A stretch of 46,414 nucleotides of DNA from a virus. Below are positions 5,995 to 14,189 of the stretch, piece after piece. The translations under genes and the position numbers were made by a program. The stretch's first letter is position 1, and the number at the start of each line of letters is the position of its first letter. The notes beneath the pieces were generated by a model. That model was given only the letters and a program-made list of their open reading frames with translations, ran no database searches and had not been told where the DNA came from. The stretch covers positions 1 to 46,414 of IMG/VR virus record IMGVR_UViG_3300048997_000259; one strand, written 5' to 3'.

Positions 5995-7404
5995 GTGCAA
6001 TCTCTCGCAGAAAAGTTTCGCGCCTTGCCGGAAGACGAGCGCAAGCGCCGTATCGAGAAACTCTCGGAGGCGGAAGCCGATGCTCTCTTGCATGACTGGG
6101 ACTTCTGGGCGCGTCCCGCGCAGCTCGAACCGCCAGAATTCGCGAGGGGCGAGAAAACAAACTGGCTGGTCAAAGCAGGTCGCGGATTCGGCAAGACCCG
6201 CGTGGGCGCCGAGCAAGTCCGCAAGTGGGCGAAGGATTTTCCAATCGTGAACCTGGTCGGTCCAACCGTGGCTGACGTGCGCGACGTGATGGTGCGCGGC
6301 ATCGGCGCTAATTCTTCCATTATGGAAATCTGCCGACGCGACGAGCGCCCGGAGTATGAGCCTTCGAAGCGCCGGCTCACCTGGCCGAATGGTGCGGTTT
6401 CGCTTTTATTCACTGCCGAAGATCCTGAATCGTTGCGCGGTCCGCAGCACATGAAGGTGTGGGGCGACGAGCTGGCGGCGTGGAAGTATCCCGATGCGAC
6501 CATGGAGCAGATTGAATTCGGCTTGCGGTTGGGGTCATCGCCTCAGGGTGTGTACACCACGACGCCCAAGAATACGAAATTGGTTCGCCGCCTGGTGGAC
6601 GATCCAAATACGATCGTGACTTCCGGCTCGACCTACGACAACAAAGCAAATCTCGCGCCGAAGTTTTTCTCCACTGTCGTAAATAGACACGAAGGAACGC
6701 GGATGGGCCGGCAGGAGTTGATGGGGGAACTTCTGACCGACAATCCGGGCGCATTGTGGACGCTGACCGCGATTGACCTCGACCGTATCGGCTTTCTTCC
6801 CGCTGGTCTCACCCGCATCGTCGTCGGCGTCGATCCTGCAGTGACCTCAAATGAAGAATCGTGCGAGACCGGAATCGTAATCGCCGCGATGGGTCTAAGT
6901 CCAGAAGGCAAAGACGACATCCCGCACTTCTATGTGATCGACGATTTGTCGTTGCTGGGTTCTCCCGACGAATGGGCGCAAAAAGTTGTTGTCGCCTACG
7001 CTGAGCAGAAGGCCGATCGCATAATCGCTGAAGTCAATAACGGCGGCGACCTGGTCGAAGCCATCTTGCGCACCAAACGGCTGGAGTTCGCTTACCAGGC
7101 TGTGCATGCAACAAGAGGCAAGATTCGGCGTGCTGAGCCGATCTCCGCTCTTTACGAGCAGCACCGGGTTCATCATGTCGGAGCATTCCCGCAGCTTGAA
7201 GACCAGATGTGCGATTACGTTCCGGGCAAAACCAAGCAATCGCCGGACCGCATGGACGCGCTGGTGTGGGCTCTCTGGGCATTATCCGAGCCGGAAGAGG
7301 TTTCTGACATTGTGACCCACGAAGAGCCGGTGCAGATCGCGCCTGACCTGGATGAAATTTTAGAAGACGCCAGCAATAACAATCCCACTTGGGGAATGTT
7401 CTAA
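5995..7404 (+). CDS. terL: Terminase large subunit (packaging ATPase/nuclease)
   Basis: 469 aa from GTG 5995. The ATPase has Walker A GRGFGKT (residues 62-68) and Walker B MKVWGDE (about 152-158), followed by YTTTPK, the usual coupling motif. The RNase-H-like nuclease begins with GVDPAV (about residue 279) and continues with IIAEVNNGGD and SPDRMDALVWAL, which supply acidic residues. It powers DNA translocation into proheads and cuts concatemers. Length and motif order are normal for the family. A portal gene follows 3 bases later. Confidence 0.95.
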   Translation: MQSLAEKFRALPEDERKRRIEKLSEAEADALLHDWDFWARPAQLEPPEFARGEKTNWLVKAGRGFGKTRVGAEQVRKWAKDFPIVNLVGPTVADVRDVMVRGIGANSSIMEICRRDERPEYEPSKRRLTWPNGAVSLLFTAEDPESLRGPQHMKVWGDELAAWKYPDATMEQIEFGLRLGSSPQGVYTTTPKNTKLVRRLVDDPNTIVTSGSTYDNKANLAPKFFSTVVNRHEGTRMGRQELMGELLTDNPGALWTLTAIDLDRIGFLPAGLTRIVVGVDPAVTSNEESCETGIVIAAMGLSPEGKDDIPHFYVIDDLSLLGSPDEWAQKVVVAYAEQKADRIIAEVNNGGDLVEAILRTKRLEFAYQAVHATRGKIRRAEPISALYEQHRVHHVGAFPQLEDQMCDYVPGKTKQSPDRMDALVWALWALSEPEEVSDIVTHEEPVQIAPDLDEILEDASNNNPTWGMF

Positions 7405-7407
7405 ACC

Positions 7408-9000
7408 GTGAAACGCCGCACAACTAAAGTTAAAGAATCTCGCCGCACGAACGCGAGCACGCCGCGCTTTTCTGAAGAGCAGGTGCTGTCCGTCTTGATG
7501 TCGATTCCTGAAGTAAAGGAATCGCTCTCGGGTGGCGATGCCATTCTCGCCGCGGAAGACGTTGGCTGGATTTCCTCTCGCGCTGGCGGCGACGGCCTGG
7601 AGCTTCCTCCTCAGCGCCGCGAACGCATGGTGAAAGTTTGCCGCGCATTCTGGCACGGCGATCCGCTGGCGAAGCAGGCAGTACGCTTGTGGACGGATTA
7701 CGCGGTCGGGACCGGAATCACTTTCAATTCGAAAGACACCGGCATCGTCAAGGAACTTACTTCTTTTTGGCGCAACCGCAAAAATAAACGCCTCACCAGT
7801 TCGCGCGGCCAGCAGCGGCTTTCAAAGAAGCTGCTGGTGGATGGCGAGATTTTCTTTGCCGTGTTCGGTGCGGAAGACGAGCAGAAGGTGATTCGTACTC
7901 TTGACCCGCTGCAGGTGAAAGACATCATCTGCGATCCCGGTGACGATGAAGAAGCGTTGTGCTACAAACGCACCGACCGCAGCTCCCCGCCTAAGACCCT
8001 TTATTACAAAGACTGGGTGGCGGATGATGACAAGCTCGCGAACTTAAAAGACGCCGAGGGCAACGCTATCTCCGTCGAAGAGGATGTCGTGGTTTATCAC
8101 GTCCCATTCGACGACATCGGCATGCGCGGCAATAGCTTGCTGTCGTCGTGCATTGGTTGGGCGAATGAGCACCGGAAATTCATGGAAGCGCGGGTTTCGC
8201 TCGTGCGCGCGCTTGCAACCTTTGCCTGGAAGGTGACAGCGAAGGGCGGACAGAAAGTCATCGACAAAGTTCAGCAGGACCTGAATTCCACGCTCTCGAA
8301 AAATGCGGGAAGCCGCGAGCGTAATCCTCCAGCTACAGCCGGTTCCACCTGGGCGCAAAACCAGGGCATCGATATGCAGCCGATGCCGCGCGCGACAGGC
8401 GCGAATGATGCCGGCGAGGACGGACGCAATCTGCGGCTGCAGTTCTTTGCTGGCACCGGAACCTTCCCGCACTACTACGGCGATGGACGAGATGCGAATC
8501 TTGCGACCGCCGAGGCTATGGAACTGCCGATGCTCAAGGAGTTCACCGGCTACCAGGAACTCTGGAAGGACGTGTGGCGCGACATCTTTGCCATCATTCT
8601 CGGCGAGGACATCGACGAAGAGCCGCTGGATGTAACCGTAAATCTGCCGAACATTCTGCAGGACGATCTGAAAAAGCTCGGTGAGTTCCTTACTGGGTTA
8701 CACCAGGTGTTCCCTGAGGTTCAGATCCCGGAGATCCTGCAAATCTGTTTGGTTGCCATGGGCGTCAACAATGTGGATCAGGTGATGCTTTCAGTCGCGG
8801 CGAAGAAAGCTGAGAACGCGACGTTGGCGCAAGTTGTTCCGCCTCACCAGGTCCCTCAGCCGGTACCGGCAGGGAAGGGAACTCCTGTGCCGAACGCTCC
8901 CGGTGCTCTGCCGGTGAAGGAATCCGCGAAGATCGAGGCCGCCAAGGTGAAGGCGCTGAATCGCCTCTCGAAAGTTCTGACCGAGGTGTTTGCCGCGTGA
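7408..9000 (+). CDS. Portal protein
   Basis: 530 aa, GTG start 3 bases after TerL. Features of phage portals: a charged N-terminus, LWTDYAVGTGITF, KKLLVDGEIFFAVFG near residues 130-150, and ITYV-free helical crown region with FFAGTGTFPHYYGD. The C-terminus is proline-rich, then helical. The dodecameric portal forms the DNA channel at the capsid vertex and docks TerL. The call rests on position between TerL and a MuF-like protein together with the DGEIFF-type motif, and is secure. Confidence 0.9.
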   Translation: MKRRTTKVKESRRTNASTPRFSEEQVLSVLMSIPEVKESLSGGDAILAAEDVGWISSRAGGDGLELPPQRRERMVKVCRAFWHGDPLAKQAVRLWTDYAVGTGITFNSKDTGIVKELTSFWRNRKNKRLTSSRGQQRLSKKLLVDGEIFFAVFGAEDEQKVIRTLDPLQVKDIICDPGDDEEALCYKRTDRSSPPKTLYYKDWVADDDKLANLKDAEGNAISVEEDVVVYHVPFDDIGMRGNSLLSSCIGWANEHRKFMEARVSLVRALATFAWKVTAKGGQKVIDKVQQDLNSTLSKNAGSRERNPPATAGSTWAQNQGIDMQPMPRATGANDAGEDGRNLRLQFFAGTGTFPHYYGDGRDANLATAEAMELPMLKEFTGYQELWKDVWRDIFAIILGEDIDEEPLDVTVNLPNILQDDLKKLGEFLTGLHQVFPEVQIPEILQICLVAMGVNNVDQVMLSVAAKKAENATLAQVVPPHQVPQPVPAGKGTPVPNAPGALPVKESAKIEAAKVKALNRLSKVLTEVFAA

Positions 9001-9242
9001 TTGCAGTGAAATCAGAAAGCTCCGAGCTGAAGACGGTTGAACGGCTGAACTCTGACGGCACAGTAGATCGTTTCGAAGGTTTTAAGCAGTTAAGAAAAGG
9101 CGACCGCTTCCGCATTGTGGATGAACAAGGCGAAGGCTGTATCTGGGTTGCGATCTGCGATTCCTATCCTCGGCCTGACCTAGCGAGTCGCTTGGCAATT
9201 CGTGCCTACGTGGAAAAGAAAGCGGAGCTAGTAATTCGGTGA
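8997..9242 (+). CDS. Small hypothetical protein in head module
   Basis: 81 aa from a GTG that overlaps the portal stop; its own stop overlaps the next start. It contains TVDRFEGFKQLRKGDRFRIVDEQGEG, which looks like a small beta-barrel. Coupling on both sides supports a real gene. No function recognised. Confidence 0.65.
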   Translation: MIAVKSESSELKTVERLNSDGTVDRFEGFKQLRKGDRFRIVDEQGEGCIWVAICDSYPRPDLASRLAIRAYVEKKAELVIR

Positions 9243-10102
9243 GCGCGACGTCTTCCATCATTGCAATCGACGATGTCATAGAGAAACTGACTCGCCCTGG
9301 CCTTCTCGGAATCGGCGGCAAAGCCGTGAAAGCACGCGCCACGAAAGACCTACGCAGTTATTTCCGCAGCCTGAAGTCTGAAGTGAAAAAGCTGAAGCTG
9401 CAGGATGTCGCCTCATCCGATGTGACGATGACGGCCGAAACTGCCAAGCATGCCGCCACAATGCGCCTGCAAAATACCGTGCGGCACGCGCGTCCGGTTC
9501 TGCAAGCGTTGCTCGAATCGAACATGGCTGCCGCGATGCTAGTGGCTGACAAGATCAGCGAGCACGCCGAAGCCACGCAGCCAACGACTACCGGAGTTCC
9601 GCCGATTCCGCCTGATCTTCTCGATGTCGGCACCGAGATCGAGGACGAGATTGACCGGCTGGGACTCTCTGGACAAGCAGCTGCAGCGTGGGCGGCGAAG
9701 AATGCCGGCCAATTGATTCCGGGCATCGACGATTACACCATTCAATTGATTGCCGACGCTGTGTCCGAAGGGATTCAAGAGCAGCTGGGAGTTTCAGGCA
9801 CGGCCTCACTCATCAATCAAATTCTCGACGACATGACTAGTTCGCGCGCCGAAACCATCGCCACCACGGAAATGAATGCCGCGATGTCTGAGGCTGCGCT
9901 ACAGAAGCTCACGCGGCTGGGGATTGCTTATAAGCAGTGGATACTGGGGCCGAATCCTTGCGAAATCTGCGAAGGCAATGCAGACGACGGCGCGATCGGA
10001 GTGGATGAAGATTTTTCGAGCGGAGACGCAAGACCGCCAGCTCATCCGAATTGCGAATGCGCGGTGACCGGAGCGCGAGCACCTGAGGATGAGGCGGCAT
10101 GA
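9239..10102 (+). CDS. MuF-like minor head protein
   Basis: 287 aa, GTG start. The C-terminal domain has the Mu gpF/SPP1 gp7 pattern: ETIATTEMNAAMSEA, YKQWILGPNPCEICEGN and PPAHPNCECAV, with paired cysteines and HPxC. The N-terminal 150 residues are helical. Such proteins sit inside or at the portal vertex and are needed for infectious particles; some carry effector domains, but none is visible here. Position right after portal is typical. Confidence 0.85.
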   Translation: MSATSSIIAIDDVIEKLTRPGLLGIGGKAVKARATKDLRSYFRSLKSEVKKLKLQDVASSDVTMTAETAKHAATMRLQNTVRHARPVLQALLESNMAAAMLVADKISEHAEATQPTTTGVPPIPPDLLDVGTEIEDEIDRLGLSGQAAAAWAAKNAGQLIPGIDDYTIQLIADAVSEGIQEQLGVSGTASLINQILDDMTSSRAETIATTEMNAAMSEAALQKLTRLGIAYKQWILGPNPCEICEGNADDGAIGVDEDFSSGDARPPAHPNCECAVTGARAPEDEAA

Positions 10103-10263
10103 ACAAGCAGGCTAAATTCGTTTTTAAACTCTGGTTGAACGGCGAGATATCCGCGTGGATGTGCCTTCAGCAGTTCCTTACCTACAATCATTGTGGTTGT
10201 TCAATTCCCTCCTGGTTGGCCGTCCATTTGTGTGAAGTGGTAACGCCGAAGAGAGTTCCTTGA
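10099..10263 (+). CDS. Small hypothetical protein
   Basis: 54 aa whose ATG overlaps the MuF stop (ATGA). The sequence starts MNKQAKFVFKLWLNGEIS and is hydrophobic in the middle with four cysteines. It is coupled at its end to the following TTG start. No recognised family; the coupling is the only strong argument. Confidence 0.45.
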   Translation: MNKQAKFVFKLWLNGEISAWMCLQQFLTYNHCGCSIPSWLAVHLCEVVTPKRVP

Positions 10264-10550
10264 CCGAGCGCCACGCGAAAACCGAAGGAACCGGTGACTG
10301 GGAGGCGATCATTTTGCCCGGTTCGTGTTCCTACTATTCGATTTACGGACGCTCGGTCGATGGCCAGGGAAATGTCTCACCGGTAAAGTTCGATAAATGT
10401 TCAGATCCCGAAGATCCGAATACCTGCATTGAAAAGATCACCGAATTTGACTGTGTTGCGCAGCCCTCGCGCGAGTGGCGCTGGAATAAAGGGGATGTAA
10501 TCACCTACGTGCGCTCGTCGAGCCCTCTTGAACTTTATTTTCTTCGATAA
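10260..10550 (+). CDS. Small hypothetical protein in head module
   Basis: 96 aa from TTG 10260, overlapping the preceding stop. It contains CSYYSIYGRSVDGQGNV and four cysteines spaced along a polar, beta-rich sequence. It ends 10 bases before the next start. Could be a small virion accessory protein; no family recognised. Confidence 0.5.
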   Translation: MTERHAKTEGTGDWEAIILPGSCSYYSIYGRSVDGQGNVSPVKFDKCSDPEDPNTCIEKITEFDCVAQPSREWRWNKGDVITYVRSSSPLELYFLR

Positions 10551-10560
10551 AGGAACCCCA

Positions 10561-11172
10561 ATGAGACGACTGATGAAGTGGGAAGCTCCGAAGTGGGTTG
10601 CGGTTTTATTGTTGGCCTTCGCGGTCACGTTTGGCGGCTGGATCAGTAAAGTAATCGCGCAGCAGATGCAGTCTGGCGGGCAGGCGGTCACAGTGACCTC
10701 TGGAACCGTGGCGGCAACGCAAAGCGGCACATGGACGGTGCAGCCGGGAAACACGGCTAACACGACCGCATGGAAGGTAGATGGAAGCGCAGTCACTCAG
10801 CCTGCATCGCTAGCATCGCTTCCGGCGCTGGCAGCGGGCACCGCGAAAATCGGTGTCACCTATCCCTACACCAGCTGTGGAACGACCGCATTCACGTCCG
10901 CATTACAGGCGATGCCGACTTCTTCAACGGCTGTCGCTCCTGCAACGACTTGTTTGCTGCTGTTGAATATTTCAAACACCACGGCGGGTGCCTTGAATGT
11001 GACCGTGTCCGACAATGCCGGCACGCCGGTTAACTTTCTGAACGCGGTCACCTTGAACGCCGGCGAAACCCGTACTTACGCCTTCGCACCAGGTGGGGCG
11101 AAATTCACTTCCGGAATCAAGATGCTCGCATCCGGCGCCGGGATCACCTACACAGCTGAAGGATTGCAGTGA
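10561..11172 (+). CDS. Signal-anchored or exported virion-module protein
   Basis: 203 aa; the ATG at 10561 is chosen because AAAGGA lies just upstream. Residues 11-34 (WVAVLLLAFAVTFGGW) form a signal anchor, then VIAQQ. The mature part is rich in Thr, Ala and Gly beta-strands (SGTWTVQPG, NVTVSDNAGTP) like an Ig-type or decoration domain. It lies between MuF and the protease. A membrane signal on a protein in the head module is unusual. Function unknown; surface display on the host is possible. Confidence 0.65.
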   Translation: MRRLMKWEAPKWVAVLLLAFAVTFGGWISKVIAQQMQSGGQAVTVTSGTVAATQSGTWTVQPGNTANTTAWKVDGSAVTQPASLASLPALAAGTAKIGVTYPYTSCGTTAFTSALQAMPTSSTAVAPATTCLLLLNISNTTAGALNVTVSDNAGTPVNFLNAVTLNAGETRTYAFAPGGAKFTSGIKMLASGAGITYTAEGLQ

Positions 11173-11597
11173 GATTCGTAGTACGACAACTGCTGGCGTT
11201 CGCGCTGCTGGGAATTCCGTGCGCAGCACAACAGGCTAATAGCTATGCCGATCCGTGCTCGAATCCCACACTGGCGAAGTCCTCGAAGGCGATCTCGCTG
11301 GCTTCGAACACGGCGACGGCCATAGTTGCGGCGGTCGCGAGCAAGACGGTTTACGTTTGCGGTGCGAGTTTCACCCTGGCCGGCACGACGCCAACCGCGC
11401 TCTGGACTTCGGCAGCTACTTGTGGAACTTCGCCGACGAACCTGACGGGAACTTACGCACCCACAACCGGCACGCACATCCTGATCGGATACGGAAATCA
11501 GACCGCGTTTCCAAACACCAGCGGCCAGAATCTGTGTCTGACATTGGGCGGCACTTCGCCGAGCGCGCAGGGCGTGCTGACTTACGTGCAGCAATAG
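11169..11597 (+). CDS. Secreted beta-rich protein in head module
   Basis: 142 aa from a GTG that overlaps the stop of the previous exported-looking protein. The N-terminus (RQLLAFALLGIPCAAQQ) is a Sec signal with probable cleavage near CAA-QQ. The mature part is Thr/Gly/Ala-rich with four cysteines (VCGASF, TCGTS, LCLTL) that could form disulfides in the periplasm. Coupled to its neighbour, so the two probably work together. No family recognised. Confidence 0.65.
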   Translation: MRFVVRQLLAFALLGIPCAAQQANSYADPCSNPTLAKSSKAISLASNTATAIVAAVASKTVYVCGASFTLAGTTPTALWTSAATCGTSPTNLTGTYAPTTGTHILIGYGNQTAFPNTSGQNLCLTLGGTSPSAQGVLTYVQQ

Positions 11598-11609
11598 GAG
11601 ACGACTTTT

Positions 11610-13217
11610 ATGAAGCTGAAATTCATCACCATCGAGCACGTGAATGAAGCGGTGAAGTATCTGGTCTTAAAAGGCGGCGAAGATCACCTGCCTTATACCG
11701 AGTCGGACGGCTCGCCGAATCATCGCCTGATGGGCGCCGCATGGGCTGCGTGCCATGAAGGTTATCGCGGCAAAAAGTACGAGGGTCCGGACAAAGCGAA
11801 AGCCATCTCGAAGCTGAAGGCGCTCTATAAGTCGGAGTCGATGGACACGCCGGCTGAGAGCTATGCGATTGATGGTGAGTTCTTCCAGGAAGCACTGCCG
11901 GCGGGAAATTCTTTCGATGCCATCCGCTCACGGGTGCAATCCGCGCTCGATAAAGCCGTGCGTATGGGCCGCGACATGGACCTCGACGGCGACGACGATT
12001 CCGGCGAATGCTGCTATTGCTGGGTGCGCGATCTCTTTCCCGGTACGGTTGTGTATTCAATGAACGGCGATCTCTTCCAGGTGGATTACACCGACGACGG
12101 CGAAGCAGTGACCATCGGAACTCCGGTTGAAGTTGAGATGAGCTACACCCCGGTTGGAGAGTCGGTGAGAGGCGAAAAGTTCCGCGCCTTCGCTCGCGAA
12201 ACAATTTCCCTTCAGGAAGCCGTCTACGACCAGACGAAGGGCGAACTGACCGTCACTGTTATCAAGCCCGGTTTCAGCCAGAACTCGATAAAGGGCAAGC
12301 GTCGGTACTATCCCCAAGAAACCCTGAGGCGTGATCACAAGGTTTTCGATGGCGTGAAGATGTTCGCCGATCACCAGACGGAGGCAGAAAACAAAGTCCG
12401 ACCTGAAGGCTCAGTCCACAACTGGGTTGCGAGTCTTGGCGAAACTTGGACAGGTGACGATGGCAGCATAAAAGGCCGTGCCACGTTGATTGATCCTGTA
12501 TTCAAAGCCAAAGTCGATCGGCTGAATGAGGCTAGCCTGCTCAACCAATTAGAACTCTCCATCCGGGCTTCTGCCGAAGTTTCTCCAGCCACGATACAAG
12601 GCGAAGACGCAATGTGCATCGAGTCGTTGCTGGCTGCTCGCTCGGTGGATTTCGTAACCCAGGGAGCTGCTGGTGGACGTGCGGAGCTTTTGGAGAGCCA
12701 CTCGGAAGATTTTGATGTGGACCTGATTTCAGAAAAAGATTTTCGTGTTCGGCGGCCAGATATCGTCGCCTCAATTCAATCAGCAAAACAAGGAGCAGAA
12801 ATGAAATCGTTAGAACAGCAGTTACAGGAATCCAATCAGCAACTGGCCGCCGAAAAGAAACGAGCAGATGAGGCGACGGCCAAAGTTCAGGAAAGCGAGA
12901 AAGTGGCGAAGAAGGCCACAGCGCAGGCCGAACTCACCAAAATGTTGACCGAATCCAAGCTGCCCGAGGTCTCACAGACACGCATTCGCGAGATGTACAA
13001 GGATGCGGTTGAGGTCACCGGCATGAAGGAATCCGTCGCTGCCGAGGCGGAATACGTGAAGTCCCTTTCTGGCACCGCGCAGGTGAAGGGCCTGGGCTCG
13101 AAGCAGAACGGCGGCGGCACTGACACGGCTTCCGAGTCGCGCCAGACACTGATTGAGAGCTTCAAGTCGGCTGGTTTGACCGAAGATCAGGCCAAGCTCG
13201 CAGCGGCTGGCCGATAG
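11610..13217 (+). CDS. Prohead maturation protease with C-terminal scaffold
   Basis: 535 aa. Residues 1-80 (HLPYTESDGSPNHRLMGAA, GYRGKKYEGPDKAKAI) match a domain often fused to phage capsid proteases (DUF6582-like as I recall it). The centre (about 185-350) carries the protease: VYDQTKGELTVTVIKPGFS, MFADHQTEA, VDFVTQGAAGG. From residue 398 a coiled-coil scaffold follows (LEQQLQESNQQLAAEKKRAD). The enzyme cleaves scaffold and coat during head maturation. The scaffold part also has its own start (next entry), giving lambda C/Nu3-like organisation. Confidence 0.85.
   Translation: MKLKFITIEHVNEAVKYLVLKGGEDHLPYTESDGSPNHRLMGAAWAACHEGYRGKKYEGPDKAKAISKLKALYKSESMDTPAESYAIDGEFFQEALPAGNSFDAIRSRVQSALDKAVRMGRDMDLDGDDDSGECCYCWVRDLFPGTVVYSMNGDLFQVDYTDDGEAVTIGTPVEVEMSYTPVGESVRGEKFRAFARETISLQEAVYDQTKGELTVTVIKPGFSQNSIKGKRRYYPQETLRRDHKVFDGVKMFADHQTEAENKVRPEGSVHNWVASLGETWTGDDGSIKGRATLIDPVFKAKVDRLNEASLLNQLELSIRASAEVSPATIQGEDAMCIESLLAARSVDFVTQGAAGGRAELLESHSEDFDVDLISEKDFRVRRPDIVASIQSAKQGAEMKSLEQQLQESNQQLAAEKKRADEATAKVQESEKVAKKATAQAELTKMLTESKLPEVSQTRIREMYKDAVEVTGMKESVAAEAEYVKSLSGTAQVKGLGSKQNGGGTDTASESRQTLIESFKSAGLTEDQAKLAAAGR
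12801..13217 (+). CDS. Nested scaffolding protein (internal in-frame start)
   Basis: The ATG at 12801 is in frame with the protease and has a canonical AAGGAG five bases upstream, so a separate 138-aa scaffold starting MKSLEQQLQ is probably translated. It is a long coiled coil (residues 1-45), then a helical region with a Gly-rich linker, ending in ESFKSAGLTEDQAKLAAAGR-like helices. Scaffold is needed in excess over protease, and an internal start achieves that, as in lambda C/Nu3. Translation from the internal start is inferred from the ribosome-binding site. Confidence 0.7.
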   Translation: MKSLEQQLQESNQQLAAEKKRADEATAKVQESEKVAKKATAQAELTKMLTESKLPEVSQTRIREMYKDAVEVTGMKESVAAEAEYVKSLSGTAQVKGLGSKQNGGGTDTASESRQTLIESFKSAGLTEDQAKLAAAGR

Positions 13218-13236
13218 TCTCCGGATCCACACGTCA

Positions 13237-13278
13237 AAGCTGGCGATGCGGGATTCTCGCGGTCCTCATCGCCAGCTT
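13237..13278 (+). terminator. Strong hairpin after protease/scaffold gene
   Basis: A perfect 12-bp stem, AAGCTGGCGATG with CATCGCCAGCTT, closes an 18-base loop. There is no immediate T-run; a run of T occurs 25 bases later. It may attenuate read-through or stabilise the 3' end of the scaffold message before the highly expressed cement and coat genes. Confidence 0.5.
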
Positions 13279-13365
13279 CAGCGATGCCAGCTCGAGTAAA
13301 AGTTTTTTTCGCACCGATCTCGAAACAATTTCGCGCAACACACCTCAAGTTTCAGGAGAAAACGC

Positions 13366-14094
13366 ATGTCAAAGAATCAAGTACAAAGCGGGAAGGTTTT
13401 AACCTTCCTCGATTCGCAGTTGGTGAAACCTACACACGCCGACGGTTTTGCCCACAATGGTGATCCGGTTGTCGCCGGAACTTTGGTGGGAGTCGTAATC
13501 GACAGCGCGCTTGCCGCGAGCGGCAACGTGGATGTCGCAACCGAGGGCGTGTTTAACCTTTCAGTTTTGGCCAAGCACGCCGGTGCAGTGAACGATGCAG
13601 TTGTGGCCGGCGATCAGATTTATATCGACGGTGCGACCGCAGTTCTTTCGAAGGACGCAACTAAGGTCCCCTACGGGAAGGCGCTCGATGCGGTCAACGC
13701 CGGAGCGACAACGGCAATCCGGGTCAAGATCGTTCAGCCGGGAGCACTGGCTGCACTGACGCAATCCGGTCCAGCGACCGACAGCGTGACCCATGCCGTG
13801 GCGAGCGGTGCGATTGCCGTGGCCTCTGGAACTGTGGGCTTGGGAAGTGGCGGCGCGCTTGCCATGACTCTCGCGACTCCCGCAAATCCCGGCGATGATG
13901 GCAAGCAAATCTTCGTCGTGGCCGAGACCGCGCACGCGCACACCGTGGTCACTGCTGCCAACGTCATTAAGAAGGCCAATGCATCGGGTGACACGCTGAC
14001 CTTCGCCAACCAGGGCGACAACGTTGTGCTCGAAGCGATCGCTGGCCTCTGGTACGTGCGTGAGCTCAGTGGTCCAGTTCTAACCGAAGTCTAG
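13366..14094 (+). CDS. Capsid cement/decoration protein (DUF2190 type)
   Basis: 242 aa, strong CAGGAG upstream. The first ~125 residues show the DUF2190 cement pattern: DGFAHNGDPVVAGTLVGVV, DVATEGVFNLSV, VVAGDQIYIDG, PYGKALDAVNAG, TTAIRVKI. The C-terminal ~110 residues add a second beta-rich domain (GVGSGGALAMTLATPANPGD-like), longer than the usual ~110-aa family, perhaps exposed on the capsid surface. It sits just before the coat gene, as is typical. Confidence 0.85.
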   Translation: MSKNQVQSGKVLTFLDSQLVKPTHADGFAHNGDPVVAGTLVGVVIDSALAASGNVDVATEGVFNLSVLAKHAGAVNDAVVAGDQIYIDGATAVLSKDATKVPYGKALDAVNAGATTAIRVKIVQPGALAALTQSGPATDSVTHAVASGAIAVASGTVGLGSGGALAMTLATPANPGDDGKQIFVVAETAHAHTVVTAANVIKKANASGDTLTFANQGDNVVLEAIAGLWYVRELSGPVLTEV

Positions 14095-14123
14095 TCGTAA
14101 AGGTTTCTTCAGTTCGAAGCAAG

Positions 14124-14157
14124 CGGCCTGCCCTTAAAACGGCGGGCCGTCGTGTTT
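14124..14157 (+). terminator. Terminator-like hairpin between cement and coat genes
   Basis: CGGCCTGCC (14124-14132) pairs with GGCGGGCCG (14141-14149), allowing one T-G pair, followed by GTTTTC. Probably a rho-independent or partial terminator adjusting cement-to-coat ratios. Confidence 0.55.
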
Positions 14158-14189
14158 TCAAATTCAATTCGGCTCAGGAGCTAAAGGTC

